Shown here: positions 1 through 7,355 of the stretch, one piece after another | How positions within the stretch are numbered: the stretch's first letter is position 1 | Layout of the letters: each line of letters opens with the position of its first letter | From: Clostridia bacterium | GTDB taxonomy: Bacteria; Bacillota; Clostridia; Christensenellales; Aristaeellaceae | Assembly (NCBI GenBank): GCA_017502305.1 | Contig: JAFVVG010000008.1 | Coordinates: 1 to 38,096 of the forward strand | Direction of reading: 5' to 3' | Length of the DNA: 38,096 nucleotides | Program-made: the position numbers and the translations under genes | Notes under the pieces: generated by a model | Seen by the model: the letters and a program-made list of their open reading frames with translations, nothing else | The model's database searches: none | What the model was told of the DNA's origin: nothing

Positions 1-257
1 AAGAGCCCGTGGTTGAAGAACCCGTGGTTGAAGAGCCCGTGGTTGAAGAACCCGTGGTCGAAGAACCTGTGGTCGAGGAACCCGTGGTCGAAGAGCCCGT
101 GGTCGAAGAGCCTGTGGTCGAAGAACCCGTGGTCGAAGAGCCTGTGGTTGAAGAGCCCGTGGTTGAAGAACCCGTGGTTGAGGAGCCCGTGGTTGAGGCG
201 CCCGTGGTTGAGGAACCCGTGGTCGAAGAGCCCGTGGTCGAAGAACCCGTGGCTTGA
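1..257 (+). CDS. C-terminal part of VVEEP-repeat protein (5' end outside window)
   Basis: The frame is open from the left edge and stops at TGA 255-257. All visible residues are a five-residue repeat, P-V-V-E-E, about 16 times, with one A for E substitution in the second half, ending P-V-A. At DNA level it is a 15-bp tandem repeat whose units differ mainly at wobble positions (gtt/gtc, gaa/gag, ccc/cct). Such acidic, proline-spaced tails are usual in extended linkers or stalks of cell-surface proteins, but no anchor, signal or catalytic domain is visible because the gene begins upstream. Function unknown. A strong terminator follows 18 bp after the stop, so it belongs to an upstream transcription unit. 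The alternative reading frame over the same bases (13-381) is a product of the repeat and is not a gene. Confidence 0.75.
   Translation, partial: EPVVEEPVVEEPVVEEPVVEEPVVEEPVVEEPVVEEPVVEEPVVEEPVVEEPVVEEPVVEEPVVEAPVVEEPVVEEPVVEEPVA
3..254 (+). repeat. 15-bp tandem repeat inside the VVEEP coding sequence
   Basis: About 16 contiguous units of the type gaa-gag-ccc-gtg-gtt (15 bp). There are no spacers, so it is a coding minisatellite and not a CRISPR array. The unit length is a multiple of three, so copy-number changes keep the frame. Confidence 0.9.
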
Positions 258-275
258 TAATCAAACAAACCAATC

Positions 276-308
276 GAGTGAACCGCGCTTCTGCGGTTCA
301 CTCTTTTT
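276..308 (+). terminator. Rho-independent terminator of the VVEEP gene
   Basis: Perfect 11-bp stem (276-286 with 293-303; arm gagtgaaccgc), 6-nt loop, followed by a T5 run at 304-308. Confidence 0.9.
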
Positions 309-349
309 GTGCGCACAGCCGCTGCCGGGACAAACAGATCGTAACAAAG

Positions 350-379
350 TTGACAGGAACGAAGAGGCTATGGTAAAAT
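350..379 (+). promoter_or_regulatory. Sigma-A type promoter for the SDR gene
   Basis: TTGACA (350-355), 18-nt spacer, TAAAAT (374-379) preceded by TGG (extended -10). It lies between the upstream terminator and the SDR start at 442. Confidence 0.7.
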
Positions 380-441
380 GAAAAAGAGAATGCAGAAATG
401 GAAAAGTTGATTGTTTGGATAGACTGGAACTGAAAGGTCTG

Positions 442-1296
442 ATGCGTGTGAAAAAGATTCTTGTTACGGGTGCGGCGGGTTATATTGGCTGCCATGTTGT
501 GAAAGAATTGCTTGATATGGGGCATGAGGTGATCGCTTCTGATCTGAATTTCAAGGGCGTGGATGAACGCGCTACGTTCTGCACCCTGCCGATTTTCACG
601 GGCAGCACGGATATCTACAATCAGCTTGGTCGGCCGGACGTGTGTATTCACCTGGCCTGGCGCGATGGTTTTGTCCACAATTCCAGCCTGCATATGAGCG
701 AGCTTTCCAACCATATTGTCTTCTGCCAGAACATGATTGCGGGGGGATTGAAGTCCCTGTCGGTGATGGGTACGATGCATGAGATCGGCTATTGGGAGGG
801 CGCTATCGACGAAAACACGCCCTGCAAGCCGCTTTCCCAGTATGGCATCGCGAAGAACGCTTTCCGGCAGAGCCTGCTGCTTTCCACCGCCAACAGCGAA
901 TGCAAGGTGCACTGGCTGCGGGCCTACTACATCACCGGCGATGATATCCGCGGCAGCAGCATTTTCTCCAAGATCACCCAGGCTGCGCTGAACAATAAAA
1001 CAGAATTCCCCTTTACCACCGGCAAGAATCGCTACGATTTTATCGACGTGGACGACCTGGCCAGGATGATCGCTGTGGCCAGTCTGCAGGATGAGGAAAC
1101 GGGGATTATTAACGTGTGCACCGGCGAGCCCATGTCGCTGGCGGAACGGGTGGAGAAGTTCATCAGCGACCACCATTTCGATATCAAGCTGATTTACGGT
1201 GCTTTCCCGGACCGTCCCTATGACAGCCCCGGCGTGTGGGGCGATGCTGCCAGGATCCGGAAGATCATGGCGGCGTATGAGGACGGCAAGGCATAA
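442..1296 (+). CDS. NAD(P)-dependent extended SDR (nucleotide-sugar epimerase/reductase family)
   Basis: 284-residue Rossmann-fold protein. The N-terminal dinucleotide motif GAAGYIG follows strand KKILVT, and the catalytic YGIAK (YxxxK) lies near residue 136, with a Ser/Thr-containing SVMGTM upstream. The C-terminal part has FIDVDDLAR and NVCTGEP, typical of sugar-nucleotide SDRs. I chose ATG 442 because aaagg at 433-437 precedes it; an in-frame TTG at 415 has no ribosome site. The gene has its own promoter and sits 245 bp before an ABC exporter and rmlACB. It is not a classical RmlD, which begins with a GQLG-type motif. From its position it could be a reductase acting on a dTDP-4-keto sugar, for example one of the dTDP-6-deoxy-L-talose 4-dehydrogenase type, but the substrate is inferred only. 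Early codons are richer in A/T at third positions than the rml genes. Confidence 0.85.
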   Translation: MRVKKILVTGAAGYIGCHVVKELLDMGHEVIASDLNFKGVDERATFCTLPIFTGSTDIYNQLGRPDVCIHLAWRDGFVHNSSLHMSELSNHIVFCQNMIAGGLKSLSVMGTMHEIGYWEGAIDENTPCKPLSQYGIAKNAFRQSLLLSTANSECKVHWLRAYYITGDDIRGSSIFSKITQAALNNKTEFPFTTGKNRYDFIDVDDLARMIAVASLQDEETGIINVCTGEPMSLAERVEKFISDHHFDIKLIYGAFPDRPYDSPGVWGDAARIRKIMAAYEDGKA

Positions 1297-1377
1297 GTGC
1301 GCCGGGGAAATGGCATTCTGCCGTTTCGTCATGATTGTAAAATTCAGGCTTTATGGCGGGCGCAAAGCTTCCGCAGC

Positions 1378-1406
1378 TTGAAAAAAGCCCGCGGCGGTTA
1401 TATAAT
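1378..1406 (+). promoter_or_regulatory. Promoter of the ABC exporter / rmlACB operon
   Basis: TTGAAA (1378-1383), 17-nt spacer, perfect TATAAT (1401-1406). It predicts a leader of roughly 125 nt before the GTG at 1541. The leader holds a possible imperfect hairpin (aacgcc 1438-1443 with ggcgtt 1462-1467). Confidence 0.75.
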
Positions 1407-1540
1407 AGCCCGGGCTGTGCCTGAAAATAATGATGGAAACGCCTTGCCGGAATCGGCGGAGGGCGTTGGATATAGAGCAGATTCCGTATATCATGTCAGT
1501 CCGGGAATCTCCGGGGCGGAGTCTGTTGGAGGAAAGAAAC

Positions 1541-2977
1541 GTGAATATGGCTCAGTTTCGCCAAAGCTTTGGCGGCAAGCTTCTTCTGTTTTCGCTTGCG
1601 TTTTTTGCCGTCATCGGCCTGTTTTACTGGGTTGTGGCCGAGGACTGGACAATGTCCGCCGTGGAAACGGATACGGTTTCGCAGAGCATTCTGCTGCCCG
1701 CCGGCAGCGTTGCGCAGCAGGAGTTTGACAGCATTGTGGACGGCCTGGAGTGGCTGTCGGTAACACCTCATTTCGAGACAAGCCACCCTGCGGGGACGGC
1801 GACTTTCACCATTTGCGATGATCAGGGCGTCCAGCTGTGGCAGAAAAGCGTGGACGTAAGCGAGCTGGAATCCGACCGGGAAAATGTGATCCGGATTGAG
1901 CCCTACCTGCCGGACATGCAGGACCGTTCCCTGGCGCTGCGGGTGGAGCCCGGCGAAACAGGCATGGCGCTGTGGGCCGGCACGTCGGTCAGCGCGGGAA
2001 AATTTGATATCAATGTAAAAACAGAAGGCCTGATGGTGAACGGCGAAGCCCTGGCGGCCAATCTTGTAATGAAGACAGGCGGCCATCTGCTGCTGAGCGG
2101 CGCGAAGTATATCTGGCCTGTGGCCGCGGTGCTGTGGGCAGCGATGATGGGTCTGTGCGTGATTACGCGCAGAGACATCAACAGCAAGAAAAACACCCTG
2201 CTGACCAAGGTGGTCCGTGTGTATGAGCAGTACCGCTATCTGATCAAACAGCTGGTGGTGCGCGATTTCCGGGTGAAATACAAGTCATCCTCCCTGGGCG
2301 TGGCGTGGAGCGTGCTCAACCCGCTGCTGACCATGGTGGTTTATCTGTTTGTGTTCTCCACGCTGTTTCAGAGCAATGTGGAGTATTTCCCCGTGTATCT
2401 GCTTTCCGGCATAGTGCTGTTCAACAGCTTTTCCGAAAGCACCAATCTGGGCCTGAACTCCATCGTGGGCAACAGCGCGCTGATCACCAAGGTCTATATG
2501 CCCAAGATGATCTATCCTCTCAGCAAGGTGCTTTCCTCCTTCATCAACCTGTGCATTTCCTTTGTGCCCCTGCTGCTGGTGATGCTCATCGTGGGCATCC
2601 CCTTCAAAAAGAGCCTGCTGCTTTTGCCGGTTGTGATCGTGCTGCTGTTCATGCTCTGCCTGGGCATGAGCCTGCTGCTGGCTACCATGAACGTGTTCTT
2701 CCGCGATACCCAGTTCCTCTGGGGCGTGATGGTGATGCTTCTGAACTTCCTTTCCCCCATTTTTTATCCCGAAAGCATCATCCCCGAGCAGTTCCTGTTC
2801 ATATACAGGCTCAATCCCATCTATCAGCTGCTGTTTTTCATCAGAAGCATCATTATCAACGGCGTATCGCCTACGCCGGCCTCGTACCTGTATTGCATAC
2901 TGACCTCCGCGGTGCCGCTGCTGATCGGCATCTGGATCTTCCGCAGGAATCAGGACAGGTTTGTATTGTATCTGTAA
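1541..2977 (+). CDS. ABC-2 polysaccharide export permease (Wzm/TagG type) with N-terminal ectodomain
   Basis: 478 residues. The C-terminal half (about 225-478) is a standard ABC-2 polysaccharide permease: an amphipathic entry YRYLIKQLVVRDFRVKYK, the SLGVAWSVLNPL signature, about six membrane segments, and the NPIYQL segment before the last helices. Family members are normally about 260-280 residues. Here about 210 residues are added in front: a first membrane helix (about 13-31), a soluble region of about 150 residues (33-183) that should face outside, and a second helix (about 188-208). I chose GTG 1541 because GGAGG (1528-1532) lies 8 nt upstream; the ATG at 1547 would be 14 nt away. The ATPase gene follows after 19 bp. 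Expected role: moving a lipid-linked glycan across the membrane with the next gene's ATPase. The function of the ectodomain is unknown. Confidence 0.88.
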   Translation: MNMAQFRQSFGGKLLLFSLAFFAVIGLFYWVVAEDWTMSAVETDTVSQSILLPAGSVAQQEFDSIVDGLEWLSVTPHFETSHPAGTATFTICDDQGVQLWQKSVDVSELESDRENVIRIEPYLPDMQDRSLALRVEPGETGMALWAGTSVSAGKFDINVKTEGLMVNGEALAANLVMKTGGHLLLSGAKYIWPVAAVLWAAMMGLCVITRRDINSKKNTLLTKVVRVYEQYRYLIKQLVVRDFRVKYKSSSLGVAWSVLNPLLTMVVYLFVFSTLFQSNVEYFPVYLLSGIVLFNSFSESTNLGLNSIVGNSALITKVYMPKMIYPLSKVLSSFINLCISFVPLLLVMLIVGIPFKKSLLLLPVVIVLLFMLCLGMSLLLATMNVFFRDTQFLWGVMVMLLNFLSPIFYPESIIPEQFLFIYRLNPIYQLLFFIRSIIINGVSPTPASYLYCILTSAVPLLIGIWIFRRNQDRFVLYL

Positions 2978-2996
2978 GGAACGGAGTGTAAACGAC

Positions 2997-3725
2997 ATGG
3001 ATTCCATTATCTCGGTTCAGGACGTGTCCATGCACTTCCGGATGGACAAGAACCACACCACCAGCCTGAAGGAGTGGGTGGTCTCCTGGCTGAAGGGCAA
3101 ACAGCAATATGAAACCTTTCAGGCGCTGAACCACGTGTCCTTTGAGGTGCAAAAGGGAGAGATCCTTGGTATCGTGGGCCGCAACGGCGCGGGCAAAAGC
3201 ACGCTGCTGAAGGCCATCTCCGGCATTTACAGGCCCACCAGCGGCAAGGTGATCACCGCCGGCCGCGTGGCCCCCATGCTGGAATTGGGCAGCGGCTTTG
3301 ACCCGGAGCTCTCCGGCCACGATAATATCTTCCTCAACGGCGCTATTCTGGGCTTTTCGGAAGAGTTCCTGAAAACCAAGTATGATGACATTGTGGCCTT
3401 TTCGGAGCTGGGGGATTTCATCTACCAGCCCACGAAGACATATTCCTCGGGTATGATGATGCGCCTGGCCTTTTCCGTGGCAACGATCATCGAACCGGAA
3501 ATCCTCATCGTGGATGAAATCCTGGCGGTGGGTGACGCTCCCTTCCAGGAGAAGAGCCGAGCCCGCATGATGGAGCTCATGTCCGGCGGCACAACGGTGC
3601 TTTTCGTTTCCCACAACCTGGATCAGATCCGCACCATGTGCGACAGGGCGCTGTGGCTCGATCACGGCGAAGTGCGGATGATCGGCGAAACAAAAGAGGT
3701 TTGCGACGCTTACGAACAGATGTAA
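2997..3725 (+). CDS. ABC transporter ATPase for polysaccharide export (Wzt/TagH type, short form)
   Basis: 242 residues with a complete ATPase set: Walker A GRNGAGKS, signature YSSGMMMRLAFS, Walker B EILIVDEILAVGD, and switch SHN. The N-terminal strand MHFRMDKNHTTSLKEWVV and the LELGSGFDPELSGHDNI segment are typical of O-antigen and teichoic-acid exporters. The protein ends directly after the nucleotide-binding domain, so it lacks the C-terminal carbohydrate-binding domain found in Wzt proteins that recognise a modified chain end. Export is therefore probably of the kind that does not read the chain terminus. It partners the permease 19 bp upstream. The next gene (rmlA) follows after 27 bp, in the same operon. 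Confidence 0.92.
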   Translation: MDSIISVQDVSMHFRMDKNHTTSLKEWVVSWLKGKQQYETFQALNHVSFEVQKGEILGIVGRNGAGKSTLLKAISGIYRPTSGKVITAGRVAPMLELGSGFDPELSGHDNIFLNGAILGFSEEFLKTKYDDIVAFSELGDFIYQPTKTYSSGMMMRLAFSVATIIEPEILIVDEILAVGDAPFQEKSRARMMELMSGGTTVLFVSHNLDQIRTMCDRALWLDHGEVRMIGETKEVCDAYEQM

Positions 3726-3752
3726 TGCACTATATTGAGAGGAGCTTGAACG

Positions 3753-4640
3753 ATGAAAGGCATCATCCTCGCCGGCGGCGCCGGCACGCGACTGTATCCC
3801 CTGACCATGGTGACCAGCAAGCAGCTGCTTCCGGTGTATGACAAGCCCATGATCTACTATCCCCTCAGCACCCTGATGCTGGCCGGCATCAAGGATATCC
3901 TGATCATCTCCACCCCCGTGGATACGCCCCGCTTTGAAAACCTGCTGGGGGACGGCAGCCAGTTTGGCGTGAACCTGACCTACAAGGTGCAGCCCTCTCC
4001 CGACGGCCTGGCCCAGGCCTTCCTGCTGGGCGAGGAGTTCATCGGCGAGGATGCCTGCGCCATGGTGCTGGGCGATAATATCTTCTACGGCAACGGCTTC
4101 TCGAAGATCCTGCGCGCCGCTGTGGAAAACGCCGAGAAGAACAGCCGCGCCACCGTGTTCGGCTATTACGTAACGGACCCCGAGCGCTTCGGCGTGGTGG
4201 AATTCGACGCGGAAGGCCATGTGATCTCCGTGGAGGAGAAGCCCAAGCAGCCCAAGAGCAACTATGCCATTACGGGATTGTATTTCTATCCCCAGGGAGT
4301 CAGCGCCATGGCCCACGAGGTGAAGCCCTCCGCCCGCGGCGAACTGGAAATCACCACCCTGAATGAAATGTACCTCAACAAGAGTGAATTGGATGTGCAG
4401 CTGCTGGGCCGCGGCTTTGCCTGGCTGGACACCGGCACCATGGACTCCCTGGTGGAGGCCGCCGATTTTGTGCAGATGGTGGAAAAGCGCCAGGGCATCA
4501 AGATCTCGGCTCCTGAGGAGATTGCTTACAAGAACGGCTGGATCAGCAAGGAAAAGCTGCTGGAATCCGCCGAGCGCTACGGCAAGAGCCCCTATGGCGC
4601 TCACCTGAAGGCCGTTGCGGAAGGGAAGGTGCAGTATTGA
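3753..4640 (+). CDS. rmlA: Glucose-1-phosphate thymidylyltransferase
   Basis: 295 residues, the usual RmlA length. Makes dTDP-glucose from dTTP and glucose-1-phosphate, the first step of the dTDP-rhamnose route. The nucleotide-binding [11 protein letters not shown] lies at residues 8-18, followed by [24 protein letters not shown]; a metal-binding Asp is in VLGDNIFYG near residue 110, and [20 protein letters not shown] is also family-typical. A ribosome site (gaggagc) precedes the ATG. The last base of its TGA is the first base of the rmlC start codon, so the two are translationally coupled. Part of the exporter operon. Confidence 0.96.
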   Translation: MKGIILAGGAGTRLYPLTMVTSKQLLPVYDKPMIYYPLSTLMLAGIKDILIISTPVDTPRFENLLGDGSQFGVNLTYKVQPSPDGLAQAFLLGEEFIGEDACAMVLGDNIFYGNGFSKILRAAVENAEKNSRATVFGYYVTDPERFGVVEFDAEGHVISVEEKPKQPKSNYAITGLYFYPQGVSAMAHEVKPSARGELEITTLNEMYLNKSELDVQLLGRGFAWLDTGTMDSLVEAADFVQMVEKRQGIKISAPEEIAYKNGWISKEKLLESAERYGKSPYGAHLKAVAEGKVQY

Positions 4641-5200
4641 TGAAGCGTATTGATACCAAGCTGGAGGGCGTGTACATCCTGGAGCCTGTGGTGCATGGCG
4701 ACGCCCGTGGCTACTTCATGGAAACCTATTCCACCAAAACCATGGCTGACCTGGGCATCAACAACGTGTTTGTGCAGGACAACCAGTCCTATTCCTCCCA
4801 GAAGGGCATTCTGCGCGGCATTCATTTCCAGAACGCTCCCATGGCTCAGGCCAAGCTGGTACGCGTGACCAAGGGCGCCGTGCTGGATGTGGCGGTTGAC
4901 CTGCGTAAGGGCAGCCCCACCTACAAGCAGTGGGTAACGGTGGAGCTCAGCGCCGAGAACAAGCGCATGTTTTTCATTCCCCGGGGCTTCGGCCACGGCT
5001 TTGTAACCCTGACGGACGATGTGGAATTCTGCTACAAGGTGGATAACCTTTACAGCAAGGAATGCGACCGCGGCATCCGCTTCAACGATCCCACCATCGG
5101 TGTGGACTGGGGCGTGACCGATCCCATCCTGAGCCAGAAGGATACCACCAGCCCCATGCTGGATGACAGCGACTGCAACTTCGTCTACGGCGAGATTTAA
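4640..5200 (+). CDS. rmlC: dTDP-4-dehydrorhamnose 3,5-epimerase
   Basis: 186-residue cupin. Converts dTDP-4-keto-6-deoxyglucose to dTDP-4-keto-L-rhamnose. The catalytic His62 is in GILRGIHFQ, with Tyr132 in VEFCYKV; IPRGFGHGF and the DPTIGVDWG tail are characteristic. ATG 4640 shares a base with the rmlA stop and has a purine-rich ribosome site (gaagggaagg, 4620-4629). An in-frame TTG three bases earlier is not needed. rmlB follows after 14 bp. The product is the direct substrate of RmlD, which is not encoded in this window. Confidence 0.96.
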   Translation: MKRIDTKLEGVYILEPVVHGDARGYFMETYSTKTMADLGINNVFVQDNQSYSSQKGILRGIHFQNAPMAQAKLVRVTKGAVLDVAVDLRKGSPTYKQWVTVELSAENKRMFFIPRGFGHGFVTLTDDVEFCYKVDNLYSKECDRGIRFNDPTIGVDWGVTDPILSQKDTTSPMLDDSDCNFVYGEI

Positions 5201-5214
5201 GGAGGAGCGTTCCC

Positions 5215-6240
5215 ATGAGCAAGACCATCATCGTGACCGGCGGCGCCGGATTTATCGGTTCCAACTTTGTGTTCCACATGCTGGAGAAGTATCCGGATTA
5301 CCGGATCATCTGCCTGGATAAATTGACCTATGCCGGCAACTTGTCCACCCTGAAGCCTGTGATGGACAACCCCAACTTCCGCTTTGTGAAGGCCGACATC
5401 TGCGACCGCGACGCCGTGTTCCAGCTCTTTGAGGAGGAGCACCCCGATATCGTGGTGAACTTCGCCGCCGAATCCCATGTGGACCGCTCCATCGAGAATC
5501 CCGGCGTGTTCCTGCAGACCAATATCATGGGTACCCAGGTGATGATGGACGCCTGCCGCAAGTATGGCATCGAGCGCTATCACCAGGTCTCCACCGACGA
5601 GGTCTACGGCGACCTGCCCCTGGATCGCCCCGACCTGTTCTTCACCGAGGAGACCCCCATCCACACCTCCAGCCCCTACTCCAGCTCCAAGGCGGGCGCC
5701 GACCTGCTGGTGCTGGCGTATCACCGCACCTTCGGCTTGCCGGTGACCATCAGCCGCTGCTCCAACAACTATGGCCCCTATCACTTCCCGGAGAAGCTGA
5801 TCCCCCTGATGATCGCCAACGCCCTGGCCGATAAGCCCCTGCCCGTTTACGGCACCGGCGAGAACGTGCGCGACTGGCTCTACGTCGCCGACCACTGCAA
5901 GGCCATTGACCTGATCATCCACAAGGGCCGCGTGGGCGAGGTGTACAACATCGGCGGTCACAACGAAATGGCCAACATCGACATCGTCAAGATCATCTGC
6001 AAGGAGCTGGGCAAGCCCGAGAGCCTCATCACCTATGTGGGCGACCGCAAGGGCCACGACCTGCGTTATGCCATTGATCCCACCAAGATCCACTCCGAAC
6101 TGGGCTGGCTGCCGGAAACCATGTTCAAGGACGGCATCAAGAAGACCATCCAGTGGTACCTGGACAACAAGGAATGGTGGCAGGAGATCATCTCCGGCGA
6201 GTATCAGAACTACTACCAGCAGATGTACGGTAACCGCTGA
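5215..6240 (+). CDS. rmlB: dTDP-glucose 4,6-dehydratase
   Basis: 341-residue extended SDR. Converts dTDP-glucose to dTDP-4-keto-6-deoxyglucose. The NAD motif GGAGFIG is at residues 9-15; the catalytic triad context STDEVYGDL (Thr-Asp-Glu) and YSSSKAGAD (YxxxK) are present, as are RCSNNYGPYHFPEKLIPL and the GTGENVRDWLYV loop. A strong ribosome site (aaggagg) precedes ATG 5215. Last gene of the operon, closed by a terminator 12 bp downstream. The order A-C-B without D is compact and looks complete as transcribed. Confidence 0.97.
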   Translation: MSKTIIVTGGAGFIGSNFVFHMLEKYPDYRIICLDKLTYAGNLSTLKPVMDNPNFRFVKADICDRDAVFQLFEEEHPDIVVNFAAESHVDRSIENPGVFLQTNIMGTQVMMDACRKYGIERYHQVSTDEVYGDLPLDRPDLFFTEETPIHTSSPYSSSKAGADLLVLAYHRTFGLPVTISRCSNNYGPYHFPEKLIPLMIANALADKPLPVYGTGENVRDWLYVADHCKAIDLIIHKGRVGEVYNIGGHNEMANIDIVKIICKELGKPESLITYVGDRKGHDLRYAIDPTKIHSELGWLPETMFKDGIKKTIQWYLDNKEWWQEIISGEYQNYYQQMYGNR

Positions 6241-6252
6241 TTAAGTCAATCA

Positions 6253-6282
6253 AAGGGTTCGCCTGGCGGCGGACCCTTTTTT
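6253..6282 (+). terminator. Terminator after rmlB
   Basis: 11-bp stem (6253-6263 with 6268-6278) with one G-T pair, tetraloop tggc, and a T6 run (6277-6282). Confidence 0.9.
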
Positions 6283-6331
6283 GCTTGCGAAAAATGCTGC
6301 GGCCGGCAGCAAGCTCACCGCCTGTGGACGC

Positions 6332-6360
6332 TTGACAGGAAAAAAGATCAGGATTATAAT
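6332..6360 (+). promoter_or_regulatory. Consensus promoter for the DegV gene
   Basis: TTGACA (6332-6337), 17-nt spacer, TATAAT (6355-6360), matching the sigma-A consensus exactly. A short hairpin (tcggttttt / aaaaaccga, about 6370-6388) lies in the leader. Confidence 0.85.
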
Positions 6361-6442
6361 AATCTCTGCATCGGTTTTTCAAAAACCGAAGACAAAGTAA
6401 GACGAAACATATCGAGAGCTCGTGGGAATGCGGAGGGGTATC

Positions 6443-7279
6443 ATGAGGATCATAACGGATTCAGCGGCGGACCTGACGGACGAGGAACTGCGGAAATGGG
6501 GCGTGGAATGCGTTCGCACCCAGGTGGTGATCGGCGGCGAAAGCTATGCGGCAGGCCAGGAACTGACCACGGAAGACCTCTGGAAGCGGATGCTGGCCGG
6601 GGAGGTGGCGAAAACCTCGCAGCCGGCGCCGGGCGCGTTCCTGGAAGCGTTCCAGGCAGCCAAAGAGGCAGGGGAGGAAGCCCTGTGTTTTTGCGTATCC
6701 TCCGGCGTCAGCGGAACAATCCAGAGCGCGCATCTGGCGGCTGCCATGTGCGAATGGGACGGCATTCATGTGATGGATACCCTGAACGGCACAGCGGGGC
6801 AGAAGCTGCTGGTGATGCAGGCCTGCCGCCTGCGGGACGAGGGCCTTTCCGCGGCGGAGGTGGCGGCAGAAATGGAAAAGCTGCGCGGCCGTGTGCGGCT
6901 GCTGGCCGGCATTGAGACGCTGGAATACCTGGCTCGCTCCGGGCGAATCCCCAAGGCGCTGGCCAGCCTGGGAACCCTGGCGAAGCTCAACCCCCTGCTG
7001 GAGGTCTCTCCCGATGGCAGGCTGGTGCTGGGTGGCAAAACCTTTGGCACCCACCGGGCGGTAAACAGCCTGGCACGGCGCATCGCGGAGATGCGGATCG
7101 ACCCGGCCTATCCAGTGCTGCCCCTGTATTCCTGCGATCCGGTCAACTGCGCTGCCCTGGTGAAAAAGCTGGAGGAAAAGGGCGTGAAGGTCAGCGGTGA
7201 GTACTGCGCCATCGGCGCCAGCATAGCCCCTCACATCGGGCCGTATGCCTACGGGGCGGCGTTTGTGGCGGCGGAGTGA
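6443..7279 (+). CDS. DegV family fatty-acid-binding protein
   Basis: 278 residues, normal for the family. The N-terminus MRIITDSAADLT is the DegV hallmark. TSQPAPGAFLEAF and SSGVSGTIQSA form the lipid-headgroup pocket in solved DegV proteins, and GIETLEYLARSGRIPKA is the conserved second-domain segment. DegV/FakB-type proteins bind a fatty acid; FakB homologues present it to the FakA kinase, but no FakA is encoded here. ATG 6443 has an excellent ribosome site (ggagggg). An upstream GTG (6422) is in frame but would be poorly placed. Monocistronic from its own consensus promoter. Confidence 0.93.
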   Translation: MRIITDSAADLTDEELRKWGVECVRTQVVIGGESYAAGQELTTEDLWKRMLAGEVAKTSQPAPGAFLEAFQAAKEAGEEALCFCVSSGVSGTIQSAHLAAAMCEWDGIHVMDTLNGTAGQKLLVMQACRLRDEGLSAAEVAAEMEKLRGRVRLLAGIETLEYLARSGRIPKALASLGTLAKLNPLLEVSPDGRLVLGGKTFGTHRAVNSLARRIAEMRIDPAYPVLPLYSCDPVNCAALVKKLEEKGVKVSGEYCAIGASIAPHIGPYAYGAAFVAAE

Positions 7280-7286
7280 GTTTTCC

Positions 7287-7315
7287 TTGAAATAAGAGGC
7301 TCTCCGTGGTAAGAT
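7287..7315 (+). promoter_or_regulatory. Promoter for the CapD-like gene
   Basis: TTGAAA (7287-7292), 17-nt spacer, TAAGAT (7310-7315) preceded by TGG. It starts 7 bp after the degV-type stop codon. Confidence 0.65.
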
Positions 7316-7355
7316 ATCTTTGTATATCCTATTGAAAGACGAGGAGAGTCGCCCT

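Noticed and set aside
3..254. CRISPR-like regular repeat
   Set aside because: 15-bp units are contiguous without spacers and encode protein in frame.
415..441. TTG start for the SDR gene
   Set aside because: No ribosome site upstream; ATG 442 begins the normal Rossmann N-terminus.
1360..1390. Terminator-like sequence after the SDR gene (aagct / agctt with an A run)
   Set aside because: Stem of only five pairs and no T tract; the A run belongs to the -35 region of the next promoter.
1297..1728. Open frame between the SDR and permease genes
   Set aside because: Overlaps the operon promoter and the permease start, has no ribosome site and no recognisable content.
2871..4604. 577-codon minus-strand open frame opposite the ATPase and rmlA genes
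   Set aside because: Shadow frame over two genes with clear motifs on the + strand.
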